Assembly (NCBI RefSeq): GCF_014649495.1
Contig: NZ_BMTD01000002.1
Location: forward strand, 496,001 to 560,000
Direction: 5' to 3'
Length of the DNA: 64,000 nucleotides
DNA from: Streptomyces filipinensis
GTDB taxonomy: Bacteria > Actinomycetota > Actinomycetes > Streptomycetales > Streptomycetaceae
The notes beneath the pieces are model-generated. The model ran no database searches, was not told the origin of the DNA, and was given only the letters and a program-made list of their open reading frames with translations. Positions 54,536 through 64,000 of the stretch are shown one piece after another (the first letter of the stretch is position 1; every line of letters starts with the position of its first letter). Both the position numbers and the translations under genes were made by a program.

Positions 54536-55379
54536 TGCGCTCCGCCGCCTCGACCACGTTGACCAGCAGCTGCGCCCGGGTCATCGGGCCCACGCCGCCG
54601 GGGTTCGGGGAGATCCAGCCGGCCACCTCGACGACGTCCGGGTGCACATCGCCGAGGATCTTGCCCTCGGCGTTGCGGGAGACACCGACGTCCAGCACGG
54701 CGGCGCCCGGCTTGACGTCCTCGGCGCGGATCAGGTGCGGGGAGCCGGCGGCCGCGATGACGATGTCGGCCCGCTTCAGGTGGGCGGACAGATCGCGGGT
54801 GCCGGTGTGGCACTGGGTCACGGTGGCGTTCTCGCTGCGCCGGGTGAGCAGCAGCGGCATCGGCCGGCCGATGGTGACACCCCGGCCGACGACCACGACC
54901 TCGGCGCCCTTGATCTCCACGCCGTGGGCCCGCAGCAGGGAGAGGATGCCGTTGGGGGTGCAGGGCAGCGGCGCGGGCTCGTTCAGCACCAGCCGGCCGA
55001 GGTTCATCGGGTGCAGCCCGTCGGCGTCCTTGGCCGGATCCATCAGCTCCAGGATGCGGTTCTCGTCGATGCCCTTGGGCAGCGGCAGCTGGACGATGTA
55101 GCCGGTGCAGGCCGGGTCCTCGTTCAGCTCCCGTACGACCGCCTCGATCTCCTCCTGGGTCGCTGTCGCCGGCAACTCGCGCTGGATGGAGGCGATGCCG
55201 ACCTGCGCGCAGTCGCGGTGCTTGCCGGCGACGTACTTCTGGCTGCCGGGGTCGTCCCCGACGAGGATCGTGCCGAGGCCGGGCGTGACGCCCCGCTCCC
55301 TCAGCGCCGCCACGCGGGCGGTCAGATCGGACTTGATCGCGGCTGCGGTGGCCTTGCCATCGAGAATCTGGGCGGTCAT
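54525..55379 (-). CDS. folD: bifunctional methylenetetrahydrofolate dehydrogenase/methenyltetrahydrofolate cyclohydrolase
   Basis: 284 residues from ATG at 55379, with GAGG eight bases upstream. The catalytic Lys is in [18 protein letters not shown] (K about 46), and [14 protein letters not shown] (about 85-98) and [14 protein letters not shown] (NADP binding, about 165-178) are standard. It oxidises methylene-THF to formyl-THF, the one-carbon donor used by PurH and linked to GlyA, both in this window. It is coupled to the DUF3017 gene. Confidence 0.95.
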   Translation of the reverse strand: MTAQILDGKATAAAIKSDLTARVAALRERGVTPGLGTILVGDDPGSQKYVAGKHRDCAQVGIASIQRELPATATQEEIEAVVRELNEDPACTGYIVQLPLPKGIDENRILELMDPAKDADGLHPMNLGRLVLNEPAPLPCTPNGILSLLRAHGVEIKGAEVVVVGRGVTIGRPMPLLLTRRSENATVTQCHTGTRDLSAHLKRADIVIAAAGSPHLIRAEDVKPGAAVLDVGVSRNAEGKILGDVHPDVVEVAGWISPNPGGVGPMTRAQLLVNVVEAAERSAG

Positions 55380-55654
55380 GCACCCATCCTCGCGGATGAC
55401 CCGGCCCCGGTTCCAATCCGGGTGTCCCGGCGCCGTGCCGCCCCTTCGGCAGACTTGTCGGCAGATGATCGACGATGTTGCACTTGCACAACACCTGGGG
55501 CATCCGGCTGGACAAGCCACTATCCGGTCAAGAACGATGAGCAGCACAGTGCAGCGGGCAGCTCAACGGGGGGACGGACCGCATCTGTAGAAACTCTCCT
55601 CCGTGCAGTGCCGCGCCTCGTCCCCAGCACTCGATCAACGGAGGAAACACCGCC

Positions 55655-56173
55655 ATGAGCTTCGGCGACCCGAACAACCCCTACGGCGCCCCGCAGGGCC
55701 AGCAGCCCGGCTACGGCTACCCGCAGGCGCCGCCCGTCCAGCAGCAGTACGGCGCCGGCGTCCCGATGACCGCCATGCCGGGCAACGTCAGCGCGGCCCG
55801 GGTGATGCTCTGGGTGATCGTCGGACTGCAGGTCCTCGGCGTGGCGATCTTCGCTTTCGCAGCCGTGGCCATCGACAAGGTGAAGAAGGACAACTCCATT
55901 CCGGCGCTGTCCAACTACCCGGTGGGCGTGCTGTGGGCCTTCGCGGTGCTCGCGCTGGCCTGGCTGGTGTGGGCGGCCGTGCTGGCCTCGAAGTTCACCA
56001 GCGGCGGCAACGGCCTGCGCGTCACGACGCTGGTCTTCGGCATCATCACCGCGGTGCTCGCCCTGTACCCGTTCACGATCCTGGGCATCATCCACCTGGT
56101 GCTCGCCATCCTGATCGCCTGCTTCGTGGGTGGCTCCAACGGCAAGGCGTGGTTCAACCGCGCGCGCTACTGA
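55655..56173 (+). CDS. small membrane protein with Gln/Pro/Tyr-rich N-terminus
   Basis: 172 residues, ATG with GGAGG ten bases upstream. The first 40 residues are Pro/Gly/Gln/Tyr-rich (NPYGAPQGQQPGYGYPQ), as in many actinobacterial membrane proteins. Three or four hydrophobic helices follow (about 50-70, 88-108, 120-150). No functional motif is seen. It is divergent from folD and closed by a hairpin. Confidence 0.82.
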   Translation: MSFGDPNNPYGAPQGQQPGYGYPQAPPVQQQYGAGVPMTAMPGNVSAARVMLWVIVGLQVLGVAIFAFAAVAIDKVKKDNSIPALSNYPVGVLWAFAVLALAWLVWAAVLASKFTSGGNGLRVTTLVFGIITAVLALYPFTILGIIHLVLAILIACFVGGSNGKAWFNRARY

Positions 56174-56215
56174 ACCCGCCCGCGCGACGGAACAGTTCGC
56201 GCCAATTCAACGCCG

Positions 56216-56254
56216 AGGGCCGTGTCTCACCCGTCCAGGGGGAGGCACGGCCCT
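56216..56254 (+). terminator. hairpin after the small membrane protein gene
   Basis: A 13-bp stem with one G-T pair (56216-56228 with 56242-56254) and a 13-base loop, 43 bases past the stop. Confidence 0.6.
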
Positions 56255-56326
56255 GGTGTCTCCCCCTAGTCTGACTCGGGTAGCCGTACCCGGCCGGGGT
56301 GGCCGCAAGGCACGGGGAGCCGCACC

Positions 56327-57088
56327 TTGTACAGCATCATCGTCGTACCTCCGCCGACCCCGGAGGACCGGCAGGACCGCACCCAGATCCGGCTCGCCCC
56401 CGGTGAACGCCTGAGTTTCGGGCGGGCGCCGGACAACGACCTGAGAATCCCGCACGACGGGGTCTCGCGCCGGGCGGGCGAGCTGTGCGCCCAGGGCGCG
56501 TTCTGGATACTGAGCAATCTGTCCGGACGGCACACGTACGTGGTGGAGAACCCGGAGGGGGCCGGCGAGCACATCAAGGTCGGGCCGGGCCGGCTCGGCG
56601 CACCCGTCCCGTTCGAGTTCTCGCGGATCGTGCTGCCCGCCGCCGGGGACCTGCTGATGATCGAGGTGTGGGCACCGCGCCACGACTACCTGCGCGACGG
56701 CGCCGGTCCGGACGGCGACACCACCGCCCCGGCCTTCTCCGTCGACCGCACCAAGCGCTACTTCGCCGTCCTGGCCGCCCTGTGCGAGCCGCGGCTGCGC
56801 GACGACCCGCACGCCCCGCTGCCCACCGTCGACCAGGTCGTCGACCGACTGCGCCCCGCCTGGCCGGCCGCCTCGCGCACCTCCGTGCAGTGGAACATCG
56901 ACTACCTCGCGGTGAAGCTGCGGCTCAAGCCCGGCCCGGAGACCGCGGACACCGGCCCCCGCCTCAACGGCAAGAAGGAGTCCCTGGTCTCCCTTGCGCT
57001 CCGCTTCGACCTGGTACGGGAGGACGACCTGGTCGTCCTGTCCGGCTCCGGGTCCGGGTGCGGGTCCGTGAGCCGGGCGGCCCGGTGA
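56327..57088 (+). CDS. FHA domain protein
   Basis: 253 residues from TTG at 56327, with GGGGAG about nine bases upstream; no ATG or GTG is available. The N-terminal FHA domain is seen in LSFGRAPDNDLRI (29-41), VSRRAGEL (46-53, in place of the common SRxH) and NLSGRHT (64-70). FHA domains bind phosphothreonine. The C-terminal part (about 115-245) looks like a helical winged domain (YFAVLAALCEPRL, then VDQVVDRLRPAWP). It overlaps the kinase gene by four bases, so it is very probably the reader or adaptor of that kinase. Confidence 0.88.
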   Translation: MYSIIVVPPPTPEDRQDRTQIRLAPGERLSFGRAPDNDLRIPHDGVSRRAGELCAQGAFWILSNLSGRHTYVVENPEGAGEHIKVGPGRLGAPVPFEFSRIVLPAAGDLLMIEVWAPRHDYLRDGAGPDGDTTAPAFSVDRTKRYFAVLAALCEPRLRDDPHAPLPTVDQVVDRLRPAWPAASRTSVQWNIDYLAVKLRLKPGPETADTGPRLNGKKESLVSLALRFDLVREDDLVVLSGSGSGCGSVSRAAR

Positions 57089-58671
57089 CCGAGCCGTACG
57101 CCGTGCCGGTGCCCAGGGGGTACCGGGTCGGCGTCTGGGAGGTGCGCGAGCCGATCGCGACGGGTGCCTTCGGCAGCGTGTACGCGGGGCGGCGGGTCGG
57201 CGACGGCGCAGACAACTCCGGCTCCGGCGGTGCGGGGGCGAGGAGCTCCCCGGCCCGTGAACTCCCGCGCACGGCCGCCCTGAAGTTCCTGCCCACCGGC
57301 ACGGGGACCCCCCGCCAGCTGACGCACCTGCGTGAACTCATCGAGCGCGAGGTCGACCTGTACCGCCGGCTGAGACGGCCCCGGCTGATCCGGATGTACG
57401 AGAGTCTCGTCGTGGACGACCCGGCCCGGCCCGGCCTCGACGGCGCCACCGTCCTCGTGCTGGAGCGCGCCGAAGGCTCCCTGTCCGCCCTGCTCGCCGC
57501 CTCGCCCCGCCCGGACGCCGGCCCCGCCCTGCTCGCCCAGATCTGCGAGGGCCTGGCCCAGCTGCACCGGGCGGGCTGGGTGCACGGTGATCTGAAACCG
57601 GCCAATGTGCTGCTGATGGCGGACGGTTCGGCGCGGCTCGCCGACTTCAACATGGCCGCGGAACTGGAGGGCACCCACGCGTACACCCCGGCCTTCTCCA
57701 CCCCTGACTACACCCCGCCCGAGCTGCTGTGGGCGGAGATCGGCGAACGCGGCCGGCGCATCCGGCCGTCCGCCGACGTCTGGGCGTTCGGTGTCCTCGC
57801 CCACCTCGTCCTCACCGACTCCTTCCCGCTGTCCGGCGCCACTCCCACGGCCCGCCGCGACGCGGCCGCCGCCTACGCCCGCGGCACCGACGAACTGCGC
57901 CTGTCACCCGAACTCGCGCAGGCGTGGCGGGACATCATCCGTGACTGCCTGGCCCGTACCCACTCCGCGCGCATCACCACCGGGGCGCTGCTGCGCCGCG
58001 TCGAGGCGGCCGCCGGCACGGGCCGCGCGCCGCGCCCACTCCGGCTGTTCCCGCGCCGCGGACGCCGACGGACGGTGATCGCCTCGGCCGCGGCGGCCAC
58101 CGTCGCCGTGGCGGCCCTCGGTTACGGCGTCAGCACCTGGGCCACGGACCGGAACGACGACGCCCGCGCCACCGCCTCCGCTCGGTACGGCGCCTCGGAA
58201 CTGCGGACCGACCAGGGCGTGCCGGTCGCCTACCGCCGGCTCATCGTGGACTCCGCCCACGCCTGCGCCCGGTCCGACGTCACGCCCGCGCTCATCGCGG
58301 CGATGCTGAAGTCCGAGAGCGACTTCGACCCGGACCTCTTCGACCCCGGCAGGCAGGAGTACGGCATCGCCCGCTGGACCCCGGCCGTCCTGCGCTGGTG
58401 GATGCGCGACGACGGCGTCCCCGCGTCCGCGACGCCCACCCCGCCGCTGTCCCCCTCCGTGTCCATTCCGGCCATGGGCCGCTACCTGTGCTTCATCGAC
58501 TCCCATCTGAAGGACGGGCTGCCCGGCGACAAGCGGGTGCTCACCGCGGCCGGCTACCGGACGTCGTACAAGAAGGTGAACGACACGGGCGGAGTTCCCC
58601 CGAAGTACCGCGACTACTGCGCCCGTGTCGCCCACTACCTCAAGGAGTACACGCCCACGGGAAAGAAGTGA
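57085..58671 (+). CDS. transmembrane Ser/Thr protein kinase with external lysozyme-like (SLT-type) domain
   Basis: 528 residues from GTG overlapping the FHA gene stop. The kinase domain (about 15-310) has its glycine loop GAFGSVYAG (27-35), Lys67 (AALK), the catalytic loop HGDLKPAN (167-174) and DFN (187-189) where DFG is usual. The substrate-recognition end reads PPE (211-213). A membrane helix lies at 331-349. The outer part (about 375-528) fits a soluble lytic transglycosylase/goose-lysozyme fold: TPALIAAMLKSESDF, with Glu411 in the catalytic position, then EYGIARWTP and a late Tyr-Lys stretch. The receptor domain may therefore bind or cut peptidoglycan. PASTA repeats, usual in such kinases, are absent. 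Confidence 0.88.
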   Translation: MTEPYAVPVPRGYRVGVWEVREPIATGAFGSVYAGRRVGDGADNSGSGGAGARSSPARELPRTAALKFLPTGTGTPRQLTHLRELIEREVDLYRRLRRPRLIRMYESLVVDDPARPGLDGATVLVLERAEGSLSALLAASPRPDAGPALLAQICEGLAQLHRAGWVHGDLKPANVLLMADGSARLADFNMAAELEGTHAYTPAFSTPDYTPPELLWAEIGERGRRIRPSADVWAFGVLAHLVLTDSFPLSGATPTARRDAAAAYARGTDELRLSPELAQAWRDIIRDCLARTHSARITTGALLRRVEAAAGTGRAPRPLRLFPRRGRRRTVIASAAAATVAVAALGYGVSTWATDRNDDARATASARYGASELRTDQGVPVAYRRLIVDSAHACARSDVTPALIAAMLKSESDFDPDLFDPGRQEYGIARWTPAVLRWWMRDDGVPASATPTPPLSPSVSIPAMGRYLCFIDSHLKDGLPGDKRVLTAAGYRTSYKKVNDTGGVPPKYRDYCARVAHYLKEYTPTGKK

Positions 58672-58780
58672 CCCTGAGACTTCCGAGGTACCGGCGGACG
58701 GGCGCCGCGGGCACGGTGGAACCACTCCGCCACGGCGTCACGGCGGAGCGACCGACCGTTTCGTTCACATGGGGGAACAC

Positions 58781-59251
58781 GTGAACATCGCCAAGCCCGC
58801 CGCGCTGCTCCTCGCGGCCACCGCCCTGCTCGCCGGCTCCACGGTGGCGGCCACCGCCGCGGCCCCGGACGGAACCCGGGTAACCGGCGTCCAGGCCACG
58901 GCCGACCAGGTGCTCGCGGGGCACCCGAAGCCCCTGAAGGTCACCGCCGACGAGATCCGCTACGACGGCCTGACCCTGACCGAGGCGCCGCGGGGGAAGG
59001 CAGCCGCCAAGGACCTCGACTGCGCCTACGGCCACCTGTGCATGATCGTCAAGGGCACCAAGTTCGACTTCTACAAGTGCCAGACCTGGGCCGTCCACAA
59101 CTGGACCGGGGACGGCCCGTTCACCAACAACCAGACGCCCGGCACGGTCGCCCGGTTCTACAACCAGGACGGCAGCGTCCGCTGGACCTCGACGGCGTAC
59201 CAGGCCGGCACCGCCACCTGGGACCCGATCTGGTCCCTGCGCCCCTGCTGA
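58781..59251 (+). CDS. small secreted protein, peptidase inhibitor I36-like
   Basis: 156 residues from GTG at 58781, because GGGGG lies five bases upstream; an ATG four codons earlier is also in frame. A signal peptide ends near ATAAA (about residue 28). The C-terminal half has four Cys (DCAYGHLCMI, FYKCQTW, final RPC) and many aromatic residues. This fits small Cys-paired secreted proteins of the Streptomyces I36 inhibitor type. It lies 109 bases after the kinase gene and is bounded by a terminator hairpin. Confidence 0.75.
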   Translation: MNIAKPAALLLAATALLAGSTVAATAAAPDGTRVTGVQATADQVLAGHPKPLKVTADEIRYDGLTLTEAPRGKAAAKDLDCAYGHLCMIVKGTKFDFYKCQTWAVHNWTGDGPFTNNQTPGTVARFYNQDGSVRWTSTAYQAGTATWDPIWSLRPC

Positions 59252-59260
59252 CCTGACAGC

Positions 59261-59306
59261 GCCGACGGCCTCCGGCTCCCTCGGGGGAGAGCCGGAGGCC
59301 GTCGGC
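59261..59306. terminator. bidirectional hairpin between the secreted protein gene and purH
   Basis: An 18-bp perfect stem (59261-59278 with 59289-59306) and a 10-base loop between convergent genes. Confidence 0.8.
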
Positions 59307-59321
59307 GGCATGCGGCGGTGC

Positions 59322-60886
<1,565 letters not shown>

Positions 60887-60890
<4 letters not shown>

Positions 60891-61525
60891 TGGATAACTA
60901 CCTTTCGTCCCTCAATGCGATAGCCGTTGCGGGCGAGCCGCCCCACGACCTCGACGAGCAGCCTTCGCTCGACTTCCTTGATGCGCTCGTGCAGCGCGCT
61001 CTCGTCGTCCTCGTCCCGGACCTCGACCACGCCCTGGGCGATGATCGGGCCGGTGTCGACTCCGTCGTCGACGAAGTGGACGGTGCAGCCGGTGACCTTG
61101 GCGCCGTACGCGAGCGCGTCGCGGACGCCGTGGGCTCCGGGAAAACTGGGCAGCAGGGCCGGGTGGGTGTTGACGAACCTGCCGCCGAAGCGCGCGAGGA
61201 ACTCCTTGCCCACGATCTTCATGAACCCGGCGGAGATCACGAGGTCGGGCTCGTAGGCGGCCACCGCCTCGGCGAGGGCGGCGTCCCACTCCTCGCGGCC
61301 CGCGTGGTCCTTGACCTTGCACACGAAGGTCGGCAGCCCGGCCCGCTCGGCGCGGGCGAGCCCCTCGATGCCGGCGCGGTCGGCCCCTACGGCGACGATC
61401 CGGGCGCCGTACCGCTCGGCTCCGGTGCGCTCGATCTCGTCCAGGAGCGCCTGCAGGTTGGTGCCGGATCCGGAGACCAGCACGACGAGGCGCTTGACCG
61501 CGGGGCCAGCGGGGGTGGCGGCCAC
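60887..61525 (-). CDS. purN: phosphoribosylglycinamide formyltransferase
   Basis: 212 residues from GTG at 61525; the frame is open further upstream but lacks another suitable start near the coding part. The nucleotide loop is [13 protein letters not shown] (about 16-28), and the formyl-transfer triad lies in [21 protein letters not shown] (Asn-x-His) and [10 protein letters not shown] (Asp). It adds the first formyl group in purine synthesis. It is first of the purN-purH operon, with palindromes 50 to 85 bases upstream. Confidence 0.95.
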
Positions 61526-61593
61526 GATGGGGCCCTTTCTCGGGGTGACGATGTGTCCGGCCGGTGGTTGTACGTTCGTACGAATGCTTCGCA

Positions 61594-61608
61594 CCCCGTG
61601 ATACGGGG
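61594..61608. promoter_or_regulatory. inverted repeat upstream of purN
   Basis: CCCCGT-GAT-ACGGGG, 69 bases before purN. A second palindrome TTCGTACGAA lies at 61575-61584. Either could serve as an operator; no regulator is assigned. Confidence 0.45.
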
Positions 61609-61808
61609 AAGTCTACGAAGCGGCCGACCGTCAGCAACGATACCGGCAGTCGGGAAGGCCCCCACGGGACGGGGGAGTGGCCGGAAGGTAGCGTTCGCAG
61701 GGAATCACGAAGGGGCAGCCTCGGGAACGCGGTCGTCGTGCGGTGCGTTGTCGGGGTGGAAGCTCATGTCGGACAGCCGTATTGCACCCAGGGGAAGACG
61801 CTCTTTTG

Positions 61809-62585
61809 ATGCCCGATCGCAGCCCGCGACTCCTCACGTTCCCTCCGCGCCCGGCTCAGCGAGGCGAGCGTCGCACCGTGCTGCTCCGGGAGCGGCCGGC
61901 CTCGCCCCCCGAGGCCCCGCAGGACGGTCAGGGCGCCCGGGGCGACGGCGACGCGCGAGGCGGCGGGCAGCAGGACGACAACCCGTTCGCGCCACCGCCC
62001 GAGGGCACCCCGGACCGGCCCTGGCAGCCCCGCCACCCCGAGGGCTCCGCTCACCACGGCGGCTCTCCCTGGGGCAGCCAGTGGAGCGACCGCCAGCCCG
62101 GCCGCTCCCCCGGCGGCTTCGGCGAGCGGCCCGGCGGCGGCCCCCAGGGCCCCGGCGGCGGACCAGCCGGCGGCATGCGCTGGGACCCGACCGACCCCGT
62201 CCAGCGCCGCGCTCGCTACGCCCTCCTGTCCGGCATGTGGGCCGTCTTCTTCGCCCTGTTCAGCTGGCCGTACGTGGCCCTGCTGCTGGGTGTCCTGGCG
62301 CTGTACTGGGGCGTCAGCGCGCTGCGCGGCAAGCCGCACCGGCCGGCCCCGGACACCCCGGCGCCGCCGCCCGGCACCGGCCGCACTCCGACGACGGCGG
62401 CCATCGGCGGCCTGGTCACGGCGTCCCTGGCCCTGGTCCTGGTCGCCTCGACGTTCACGGTCCAGCTGGTCTACCGCGACTACTACACCTGCGTCAGCGA
62501 CGCCCTCACCCACGAGGCCAAGCAGTCCTGCGACAAGCTGCTGCCGCAGGAGCTGCGCGGGGTTCTGGGGACCGGTAACAGCTGA
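61809..62585 (+). CDS. membrane protein with long Pro/Gly-rich N-terminus
   Basis: 258 residues from ATG at 61809; GGGGAAG lies 11 to 12 bases upstream, rather far. A different-frame ATG at 61766 has a better-spaced GGAAG, so the true N-terminus is uncertain. The first 115 residues are Pro/Gly/Arg/Gln-rich and probably disordered. Two hydrophobic helices follow (about 138-165 and 197-218), the first split by [16 protein letters not shown]. The short outer tail has two Cys ([16 protein letters not shown]) that may pair. Function unknown; it lies between purN and perM in streptomycetes. Confidence 0.78.
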   Translation: MPDRSPRLLTFPPRPAQRGERRTVLLRERPASPPEAPQDGQGARGDGDARGGGQQDDNPFAPPPEGTPDRPWQPRHPEGSAHHGGSPWGSQWSDRQPGRSPGGFGERPGGGPQGPGGGPAGGMRWDPTDPVQRRARYALLSGMWAVFFALFSWPYVALLLGVLALYWGVSALRGKPHRPAPDTPAPPPGTGRTPTTAAIGGLVTASLALVLVASTFTVQLVYRDYYTCVSDALTHEAKQSCDKLLPQELRGVLGTGNS

Positions 62586-62601
62586 GGCCCGGGCCGTGGG
62601 G

Positions 62602-64000
62602 TCAGCGGGGCGCCGGCGGCGGTTCCGTGCCGTCCGGGTCGGGGTCCGGCTGGTCTGCGGGCACGTCCGTCCTGGGTTCCGGGGAAAGCGGCCAGGCCGG
62701 CGGGGTCGGAGCGGAACCGGGCCGTGGCCCGGGGACGTCCGAGGCGTCACGCGGGGCGGCGGGCTCCCGCGGGGCCGTCCAGTGTGAGGCGCGCGTGAGG
62801 TCGTCGTGCCAGCCGGGGCCGAACGGGTCCTCGGCCGGGAGGATCTCATACGGGTCCTCCTCCGCGGCACCGGTCGCATGGGGCACGTTCTCCGGCCGCG
62901 CGAGGATCCTGCCCGAACCCGCCTCCCCGGCCTGGGCCGCGTCCTGGCCCCGGGCTCTCGCGGCCTCCTCGCGGCTCCGCCCCTCCTCCTCATCCCGCCC
63001 CTCGCCCGGGGCCTCGGCGGTACCCTCGGCCTCGGCGGGATCCGTGGCCTGCGCCGGTTCCCCAGCGGCCTCCCCCTGCCCCGCCCCGCTCCCGTAGCCA
63101 CCCGTCCCGGTGTCCGCCGGGGCCCCCTTGCCGTCCCGCCCCGCCCCCGCGCCCTGCGCCGGGATCTCCCCGCCCCGCGTACGCCCGTGCCACAGCCGCC
63201 ACGCCCGTACGACCAGCGCCACCGGCATCCCGAACACCGCCGTCCACGCCCCCACCGCTCCCCCGGTCTGCCACCACACCGGCCCGAAACGGGCCAGCGC
63301 GGCCACGCCCAGGGGACCGCCCGCCAGCTCGGCGAGCAGGGCGAAGGCCACCGCGCACACCGTCGCGGTCAGCAGCATCACCCCGGCGGTACGGGCGAGG
63401 GGCCACCGAGCCGTGGCCGCTCCCCCCGGCTCCGGCTGCCCCACGGCACCCCGCGCCACGAACCACCCCGCCATCACCCCGGCCGCCACCGGCACCAGCC
63501 CCGCCAGCCAGTTCGGCAGCGTGCCGGCGCCCGGGTCGGGCACCGCGGCCAGCAACGGGAAGGGCGGCAGCAGCGGCGCCGGATCGGAGGCGAACGGGGT
63601 CACCCCGTGCCCGGTGCCGAGCAGGAAACCGGGACCGAGGGCGTAGGACGCGGCCCAGAGCGCCGCGTTGGGGATCAGCGCGATACCGAGCAGCAGCACC
63701 GCGAACCGTCCCGTCCAGCCCTCGGTCAGCCGTAGGAAGGATGCCTGCGCCGCCTCTCCGTGCCACACCAGCGACACCCCGAGCACCAGCGCCCCGCCGC
63801 CGAAGAGCACCGCCGTGGCGGCACCGGTGGCCCGTACGGCCGTACCCACCCGGGCGCGTGCGTCCGCACCGAACACCACCCGTTGCACCGGCCCCGGCAA
63901 CACCGTCAGCGCACGCAGCACCGGTTCGCGCGGACGGCCGTACGCCGACCACACCCCGGCCGCCGCCGAGCCCGCCGCGACCAGGGGCAGACAGGCCGTC
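62602..64000 (-). CDS. perM: cell division protein PerM family membrane protein (5' end outside the window)
   Basis: The frame is open to the window edge (reading [11 protein letters not shown] before a GTG at 63954), so at least 466 residues are encoded. Seven or more hydrophobic helices fill the part seen first. RPWs include [34 protein letters not shown] and [19 protein letters not shown], as in the actinobacterial PerM/DUF6350 group. The last 180 residues are a soluble acidic Pro/Glu/Ala-rich tail. M. tuberculosis PerM is needed for cell division under stress and low magnesium; a role in Streptomyces septation is inferred only. It converges on the neighbour, 16 bases apart. Confidence 0.85.
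   Translation of the reverse strand, partial: TACLPLVAAGSAAAGVWSAYGRPREPVLRALTVLPGPVQRVVFGADARARVGTAVRATGAATAVLFGGGALVLGVSLVWHGEAAQASFLRLTEGWTGRFAVLLLGIALIPNAALWAASYALGPGFLLGTGHGVTPFASDPAPLLPPFPLLAAVPDPGAGTLPNWLAGLVPVAAGVMAGWFVARGAVGQPEPGGAATARWPLARTAGVMLLTATVCAVAFALLAELAGGPLGVAALARFGPVWWQTGGAVGAWTAVFGMPVALVVRAWRLWHGRTRGGEIPAQGAGAGRDGKGAPADTGTGGYGSGAGQGEAAGEPAQATDPAEAEGTAEAPGEGRDEEEGRSREEAARARGQDAAQAGEAGSGRILARPENVPHATGAAEEDPYEILPAEDPFGPGWHDDLTRASHWTAPREPAAPRDASDVPGPRPGSAPTPPAWPLSPEPRTDVPADQPDPDPDGTEPPPAPR

Overview
The window is chromosomal DNA of a high-G+C actinomycete, almost certainly a Streptomyces. Third codon positions are nearly all G or C, GTG and TTG starts are common, and many genes are coupled through GTGA or TGATG overlaps. 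The gene order (SDH operon, beta-hexosaminidase, D-Ala carboxypeptidase, trpS, glyA, betaine operon, mdh, folD, purH/purN, perM) matches the conserved core region I know from S. coelicolor, read in reverse. No tRNA, rRNA, IS element, prophage or CRISPR array was seen.

Left part (1-11.5 kb): the end of a cell-surface polymer cluster (partial transferase, polysialyltransferase-type enzyme, acyltransferase), then a block that looks accessory: a TetR repressor divergent from a flavin monooxygenase with two identical operators, a LeuE exporter and a large LRR-Roc-COR (Roco) GTPase. An acyl-CoA mutase large subunit and a secreted L,D-transpeptidase follow.

11.6-19 kb: two tandem sigma-factor/membrane-protein pairs, two uncharacterised proteins, a GH20 beta-N-acetylhexosaminidase, and an OHCU-decarboxylase-like protein that lacks the expected catalytic motifs. 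19-23 kb: sdhCDAB, closed by a strong intrinsic terminator. 22.7-31 kb: a VOC protein, a three-gene operon ending in a TetR regulator with two palindromes over its own promoter, a peptide-type solute-binding protein, a D-Ala-D-Ala carboxypeptidase, a BrkB-family membrane protein, a DprE2-like reductase preceded by a scrap of dprE1, and a 2'-5' RNA ligase-like protein.

31-40.9 kb: trpS, glyA, rocD, an ATP-grasp amidoligase with its lipoprotein partner, a DMT-type membrane protein, and a MocR regulator divergent from two AhpD-like proteins and a PEP-mutase-family enzyme. 40.9-48.1 kb: a five-gene operon for making glycine betaine from choline (betB, GMC oxidase) and importing it (ATPase, fused double permease, binding lipoprotein). 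48.3-64 kb: LysR/MFS pair, mdh, an XRE-TM-DUF2690 protein, DUF3017 and folD, an FHA protein with a Ser/Thr kinase carrying an external lysozyme-like domain, a small secreted protein, purN-purH, and the 3' part of perM.

The best candidates for undescribed biology are the FHA/kinase-transglycosylase pair (56.3-58.7 kb), the Roco GTPase (5.9-8.9 kb) and the duplicated sigma/two-Cys membrane protein modules (11.6-15.3 kb). A dispersed intergenic repeat occurs four times; it forms the C-terminal tail of one protein and the stop codon of another gene.
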